Part shown: piece after piece, positions 5,175 through 8,068 of the stretch | Numbering within the stretch: the stretch's first letter is position 1 | Layout of the letters: each line of letters opens with the position of its first letter | Origin: Desulfobacteraceae bacterium | GTDB taxonomy: Bacteria; Desulfobacterota; Desulfobacteria; Desulfobacterales; Desulfobacteraceae | NCBI GenBank assembly: GCA_003354055.1 | Contig: PIVQ01000303.1 | Coordinates: 1-8,068 of the forward strand | Direction: 5' to 3' | Length of the DNA: 8,068 nucleotides | Program-made: the position numbers and the translations under genes | The notes under the pieces: generated by a model | The model's input: the letters and a program-made list of their open reading frames with translations, nothing else | Databases searched by the model: none | Told to the model about the DNA's origin: nothing

Positions 5175-8068
5175 ATGAATCTTCGGTTCTATTATCCCGG
5201 CAGGAAAACAAAGAAAAAAAACAGATCCCTCATCAAACTTATCCTCTTGGCGGCCGTCTTTACCAGCATTGTCCTGTCCGGCTGCGACCACATCCAAAAA
5301 GATTTTCCCAAAGCCGCCCGGGGCATCATGGACCTGTCTGGCTGGGACTTTACAACAGACGGCAGGATCCGCCTCGAAGGAGACTGGGAATTTTACTGGA
5401 AGCAGTTGCTGTACCCTGAGGATTTCCCCGAACACGACCCGGCCCGACCAAAAGAATATCTGCCAACCCCCTCGTTGTGGGCGGATAATAAGAGTGCCCG
5501 CCCTGAACTTTCGGCAAACGGATTTGGCACCTACCGGCTGACACTTACCAGTGTCACCTCCCAAACGCCCCTAACCCTTCGGATCAACAGTCTCATGGGG
5601 GCGTATAAGGTCTGGATAAACGGATCGCTGGCTGTTGAAAACGGGAAGATAGGCAGTCAAAAGGCATTGCAGACAGACGGCAGGCCGGGCGTCATTCTGA
5701 TTCCCATCTCCATCGGTACCGGGAATGTCCCGGCAACGGTTACGCTTGTGATCCAGGTTTCCAAATACCAATATATCTCCGGAGGTACGCAATTTTCTTT
5801 TGCGCTGGGATCTGCAACCGTCATGGCCGGTCAATGGGACAGGGAACGGTTCTTTCTGGTCTTCACCGTCACTATGCTGCTGACCATGGGCTGTTACCAT
5901 CTGGTCTTCTTTTTTTTCAGGAAGCAGGACCCGTCTCTCCTGTTCTTCAGTGTCTATTGTTTTGCATGGATGACGGCTCACCTGGCAACAGGTACCCATC
6001 ATTGGCTGGTGACATTTCTTTTCCCTCAAGTGCCAATACAGACCATTGTGATCATCGACCATATTGCCTATTTTTTTTCCGTCCCCCTGTTATTTCTGTT
6101 TACCAGATCCATGTTTCCGGATGAGACACCCTCCTTTCTGCCCTATATGTATCTTGGCCTGGCAGCAGCCCTGTCCCTGTGTTTTGTATTCTTATATGAC
6201 GCAGGGCAGCAGATTATCATGATCGGGCACGTCATTTCGGTGACCGCCATGTTGTTTTGTTCCATTACAATATTCAGAGCAGTGGTTGCCAGACGCCGTA
6301 CGTCCTTATTGATACTGTTGGGCGGCGTGTTCCTTATGCTCTGCGGATTGAACGATATTCTCAATGACCTGAGGGTTATCCATACGGGAAACTTCATCTC
6401 TATAGGGCTGCTCGTCTTTATTGCGTCTCAGTCCTGCAGCCTTGCACGGCGGTTTGCCACTGCGTTTCATATTGCCGAGGATCTTGGGAGTGAGCTCCGG
6501 GAAAAAAACATAGCTCTCTCCCGCCTGGATTCATTGAAAGATGAATTTATCGCCAACACCACCCATGAACTGTGCACACCGCTTTCAGGGATCATCGGCA
6601 TTGCCGAATCCATGATGGCCGGGGCAACAGGTAAGCTTCCCCCCAAAGCTGTCCAGAACCTTGATATGCTGGCAGCCAGCGGAAAACGGCTCAACAGCCT
6701 GGTGGAAAACATTCTGGATTTTTCCCGGCTGAAAAGCCAGGACCTGCATCTCAACTTAAGCCCCGTGGACCTGAAAAGCCTGGTGGGAATCGCTCTTAAG
6801 CTGATGACCCCCCTGGCACAGGCAAAAGGCCTGCGCCTGGTCAACGGAATCCCCGAAGGGCTTCCCCCTGTCATGGCAGATGAAAACAGGCTCCATCAAA
6901 TATTTTTCAACCTGGTGGGCAATGCCATCAAATACACCCCCAAGGGTCAAATAACGGTTTCATCACAAGTCATTCAAAACATTGTCATGGAAGTGACGGT
7001 TCAGGATACTGGTATTGGTATTCCAAAAGACAAACAGGACGATATCTTTCTTCACTTTGAACAGGTCCGCTCCGAGGATTCAAAAGCGCTGGAAGGCACA
7101 GGTTTAGGCCTGCCCATTACCAAGCATCTGGTTGAACTGCACCGGGGGTCCATCCGCCTTGCATCAAAACTCAACCAGGGCACCACCTTTTATTTTACCC
7201 TGCCCCTGGCAGATGAAAAGATCAACTCCCCTCATGGAAAAATCGGTATGAACCTGTCAACCTTTTCCAAAATCCCGGTTCCGTTCGCTTTTCCGGAACC
7301 GACAACGTCCAAATGGACATCCAAGGGAAACCGGCCAAGGATCCTTGTGGTGGATGATGATCCCATCAACCTCCAGGTGGTGATGAACCACCTGGGCACG
7401 GACCAATTTGAAATGCAGACCGCGTTAAGCGGCGAAGAGGCATTAGAGATGATGCCGGCAGGGCAGAAGCCCGACCTTGTCCTGCTGGATATCATGATGC
7501 CGGGAATGAACGGATATGACGTCTGTAAAAAGCTTAGGGAAACCCACGCCATGTCTGCCCTGCCCGTTGTCATGCTCACGGCCAGAAACCGGCTTCAGGA
7601 TATGGTCAAAGGATTCGAATCCGGTGCCAACGACTACCTGAACAAACCCTTTGCCGGGGATGAACTGCTGGCCCGGGTCACGACCCAGCTCAAACTAAAC
7701 CGGGCCTATAAAGTACTGAAAGAAAACTCGCAGCTCAAAAAAGAGATCGAACGCAGAAAGATAACCGAACTGGACCTGAAAATGATGCAGCAGCGGCTGG
7801 CAAGGATACTGGATTTCCTGGACGATGCCATCATTGCCGTGAACGAGTGCCTGGAGATCTGCTTTTCCAATGCTGCCTGTAAAAAAATGCTGGGATATGA
7901 TCCCGGGAAACTACTGGGGCAGCCTGTTTCCCTGTTATTTGACAAACCCGTCGGTGAGACGGAACAGGAGTTCATAAACTTTATAGACAAGGCCCACGAT
8001 CCCCTTCCCCTCTTTCACCAAAACAAAAGTCCGCTGCCCTGCACCGTCACCATGGCTGCCATGGATAT
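5175..8068 (+). CDS. 7TM-DISM hybrid histidine kinase with REC and PAS domains, C-terminus cut by window edge
   Basis: Membrane sensor kinase; 964 residues visible, frame open at the right edge. ATG 5175 has AAGGA five bases upstream. Residues 20-37 form a hydrophobic segment ending in lipobox LSGC (C37). About 47-220 is a periplasmic jelly-roll ligand-binding domain beginning GIMDLSGWDF and containing WEFYW (71-75), as in 7TMR-DISM receptors. About 226-430 holds the seven membrane helices, followed by a short coiled coil. HisKA has the phospho-acceptor H464 in THELCTPLSG, with Cys467 where Arg is usual. HATPase shows NLVGNAIKYT (N583), DTGIGIP (D611), FLHFEQ (625-630) and GTGLGL (641-646). 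After a 45-residue linker, REC carries the acidic triplet D727-D729, phospho-acceptor D772 (DIMMPGMNG), T802 and K824-P825. A charged coiled coil (about 838-876) leads to a PAS domain (from about 877) that continues to the edge. All catalytic residues are present. The ligand and output are unknown; a second kinase module or an output domain probably follows. Confidence 0.93.
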   Translation, partial: MNLRFYYPGRKTKKKNRSLIKLILLAAVFTSIVLSGCDHIQKDFPKAARGIMDLSGWDFTTDGRIRLEGDWEFYWKQLLYPEDFPEHDPARPKEYLPTPSLWADNKSARPELSANGFGTYRLTLTSVTSQTPLTLRINSLMGAYKVWINGSLAVENGKIGSQKALQTDGRPGVILIPISIGTGNVPATVTLVIQVSKYQYISGGTQFSFALGSATVMAGQWDRERFFLVFTVTMLLTMGCYHLVFFFFRKQDPSLLFFSVYCFAWMTAHLATGTHHWLVTFLFPQVPIQTIVIIDHIAYFFSVPLLFLFTRSMFPDETPSFLPYMYLGLAAALSLCFVFLYDAGQQIIMIGHVISVTAMLFCSITIFRAVVARRRTSLLILLGGVFLMLCGLNDILNDLRVIHTGNFISIGLLVFIASQSCSLARRFATAFHIAEDLGSELREKNIALSRLDSLKDEFIANTTHELCTPLSGIIGIAESMMAGATGKLPPKAVQNLDMLAASGKRLNSLVENILDFSRLKSQDLHLNLSPVDLKSLVGIALKLMTPLAQAKGLRLVNGIPEGLPPVMADENRLHQIFFNLVGNAIKYTPKGQITVSSQVIQNIVMEVTVQDTGIGIPKDKQDDIFLHFEQVRSEDSKALEGTGLGLPITKHLVELHRGSIRLASKLNQGTTFYFTLPLADEKINSPHGKIGMNLSTFSKIPVPFAFPEPTTSKWTSKGNRPRILVVDDDPINLQVVMNHLGTDQFEMQTALSGEEALEMMPAGQKPDLVLLDIMMPGMNGYDVCKKLRETHAMSALPVVMLTARNRLQDMVKGFESGANDYLNKPFAGDELLARVTTQLKLNRAYKVLKENSQLKKEIERRKITELDLKMMQQRLARILDFLDDAIIAVNECLEICFSNAACKKMLGYDPGKLLGQPVSLLFDKPVGETEQEFINFIDKAHDPLPLFHQNKSPLPCTVTMAAMD

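Noticed and set aside
5571..6062. 163-codon minus-strand frame opposite the kinase
   Set aside because: Antisense shadow of the kinase coding frame; low-complexity polar protein without a start signal.

Overview
The window looks like chromosomal DNA from a sulfate- or metal-reducing Desulfobacterota-type bacterium, perhaps Desulfobacteraceae. The reasons are a secreted class III (c3-type) multiheme cytochrome, a very large 7TM-DISM hybrid sensor kinase, a rhomboid with a C-terminal helical-repeat tail, and moderate GC with AT-rich intergenic gaps. This placement is inference from gene content; no rRNA or other marker gene is present.

Layout. (1) 1-638, minus strand: the first 212 residues of an exported multiheme c3-type cytochrome, running off the left edge. 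(2) 639-1069: an AT-rich divergent intergenic gap with weak promoter candidates and a well-formed intrinsic terminator that points left (minus strand) but follows no recognisable gene. (3) 1070-2584, plus: a rhomboid-family intramembrane serine protease with a 15-bp in-frame minisatellite and a C-terminal helical-repeat domain. (4) 2586-4019, minus: a B-box-like zinc-finger/polytopic membrane/TPR protein, meeting the rhomboid tail to tail with one base between the stop codons. (5) 4055-4612, minus: a small lipoprotein of unknown function lying 35 bp upstream of gene 4, probably in the same operon. (6) 4613-5174: a divergent gap holding an AT-only inverted repeat, a short GC-richer stretch that reads like the decayed C-terminus of an FAD flavoprotein, and a perfect FNR-box-type dyad. 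(7) 5175-8068, plus: the first 964 residues of a 7TM-DISM hybrid histidine kinase (periplasmic jelly roll, 7TM, HisKA, HATPase, REC, coiled coil, PAS), running off the right edge.

The most interesting relationship is between the two convergent genes. The cytoplasmic tail of the rhomboid and the tail of the zinc-finger membrane protein align by eye over about 130 residues with one single-residue gap. This suggests one shared helical-repeat module on two membrane proteins of otherwise different type. Together with the lipoprotein they may form a small envelope proteolysis or quality-control unit, but that is inference. The kinase and the cytochrome are read outward from this block. The kinase has an FNR/CRP-family operator-like site at its promoter, so redox control of its expression is plausible.
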